The notes under the pieces: generated by a model
Told to the model about the DNA's origin: nothing
Database searches by the model: none
What the model saw: only the letters and a program-made list of their open reading frames with translations
Program-made: the position numbers and the translations under genes
NCBI GenBank assembly: GCA_002690325.1
Contig: NZED01000038.1
Location: forward strand, 11,914-47,163
Source: Synechococcus sp. ARS1019
Lineage (GTDB): Bacteria > Cyanobacteriota > Cyanobacteriia > PCC-6307 > Cyanobiaceae
DNA length: 35,250 bases
Direction: 5' to 3'
Part shown: positions 34,508 to 35,250 of the stretch, piece by piece
Numbering within the stretch: position 1 is the first letter of the stretch
Layout: every line of letters starts with the position of its first letter

Positions 34508-35250
34508 GTGCCGGTCTCTTTTGCTCGTCCGGAGATCAAGCGCGATGAGCGGATGCTGTGGATCCATGCTGGTCCACATAAGGCGGCGAGTAGTTATGTC
34601 ACCGAGCGCCTGCGCAAGAACCGGAATGCCCTTGCGGCACAAGGTGTCTTGATGGACGGGGATGACAATCGTCTCGCCAATGCGATTGCACAAAAGCACT
34701 ATGAACCCCTCGAGCAGGCGCTGGGCACTTTGCCCACAGGATTGCATCGCGTTCTGCTGAGTAGTTCATCTCTCGATACCCGCATTCTTAAGAAGAGTGT
34801 GTTGACGCCGTTGCGAGATCTAGCCGCCTCCCATGGCTTCAAATTGGGAGTGAGTTATTTCATTCGGGATCAACAATCTTGGTTGAATTCTGTCTATTGC
34901 CACCGGATCCGTCGTTTCCGCGAAACGCCCGATTTCCCAGAATATTGTGATTACATCATGAATGATCGAGATTCCTGGGATATTGCTTATCCTTCCAAAT
35001 TCAAGGTTTTTAAATCCTTTCCAGACATCACAACGTTGTTTCTGCCCCTTTCAAGGCAGATTGCAACCTCTGACCCATTCCTAGCGTTGGTCGAAGCCTT
35101 GGATCTGGATTCTCCTGAGGGTGAAGATGGTTGGTTGAAGGGTGAATCCTCCAAGCAGAATATTCAACCTGGCGCGAAAGGCATTTGGATGTCGCGCTTG
35201 TGCCGGCAATTGATTGATGAGCTCGGATTTGATTGCGAGCGCTTGGCTCG
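34508..35250 (+). CDS. Sulfotransferase-like P-loop protein (partial, 3' end outside window)
   Basis: An open frame of at least 247 codons runs off the right edge. Near the start is MLWIHAGPHKAASSYVTERL, which resembles the PAPS-binding loop of sulfotransferase-like proteins (commonly HxGxHKTGTT). RKNRNALAAQGVLM and a second strand (GLHRVLLSSSSLD, then GFKLGVSYFIRDQQSWLNSV) are also consistent with that fold. The role would be transfer of sulfate to a glycan or protein, but this rests on fold-level similarity only. The start is GTG 34508 or ATG 34553; an in-frame stop at 34481 limits it upstream. The 117 bases before it and the gene itself are markedly more AT-rich than the neighbours, which may mark the edge of a variable region. 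Confidence 0.6.
   Translation, partial: MPVSFARPEIKRDERMLWIHAGPHKAASSYVTERLRKNRNALAAQGVLMDGDDNRLANAIAQKHYEPLEQALGTLPTGLHRVLLSSSSLDTRILKKSVLTPLRDLAASHGFKLGVSYFIRDQQSWLNSVYCHRIRRFRETPDFPEYCDYIMNDRDSWDIAYPSKFKVFKSFPDITTLFLPLSRQIATSDPFLALVEALDLDSPEGEDGWLKGESSKQNIQPGAKGIWMSRLCRQLIDELGFDCERLA

Overview
The window looks like chromosomal DNA of a marine picocyanobacterium, most likely Synechococcus or Cyanobium. The grounds are oxygenic photosynthesis genes (psbEFLJ with ycf48 and rubA, chlD, ndhCKJ), an apocarotenoid oxygenase, very tight gene packing and moderately high GC. This assignment rests on gene content and protein resemblance, since no search was run. I found no tRNA, rRNA, CRISPR array, insertion sequence or prophage.

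Layout. Positions 1-1261 (minus) hold the start of a selD-type fusion gene and galE. Positions 1330-7528 (plus) hold a probable secretion cluster: a cytosolic parvulin-like isomerase, an HlyB-like exporter with degenerate N-terminal domains, an HlyD-like adaptor and a GT4 glycosyltransferase. Positions 7560-12220 hold hisS followed tightly by a nucleotide-sugar operon: UDP-glucuronate decarboxylase, UDP-glucose dehydrogenase and a probable UDP-glucuronate 4-epimerase. With galE, these would supply UDP-galactose, UDP-glucuronate, UDP-galacturonate and UDP-xylose for surface glycans. An amidase-like gene follows.

Positions 13133-15397 (minus) are the photosystem II cassette rubA-ycf48-psbE-psbF-psbL-psbJ, closed by a clear terminator. 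Positions 15478-17144 (plus) are ndhC-ndhK-ndhJ of the NDH-1 complex. Then come a YvcK-like protein (minus), an Mla/TGD-type lipid transport ATPase with its MCE protein (plus), chlD (minus), folK (plus), an orphan ABC exporter (minus), a Nudix hydrolase and a full-length class I photolyase (plus), a DegT aminotransferase and a redoxin (minus), and a small lipoprotein (plus).

The most unusual part is 29167-30533 (minus). A short photolyase-like FAD domain with a four-cysteine pattern matching iron-sulfur photolyases is followed 20 bp later by a separate gene that looks like the missing photolyase alpha/beta domain. This appears to be a two-gene photolyase with its domain order reversed on the DNA.

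The right end carries fabI, hisB, a carotenoid oxygenase, a SIMPL-domain protein and, in visibly more AT-rich DNA, the 5' part of a sulfotransferase-like gene that runs off the window.
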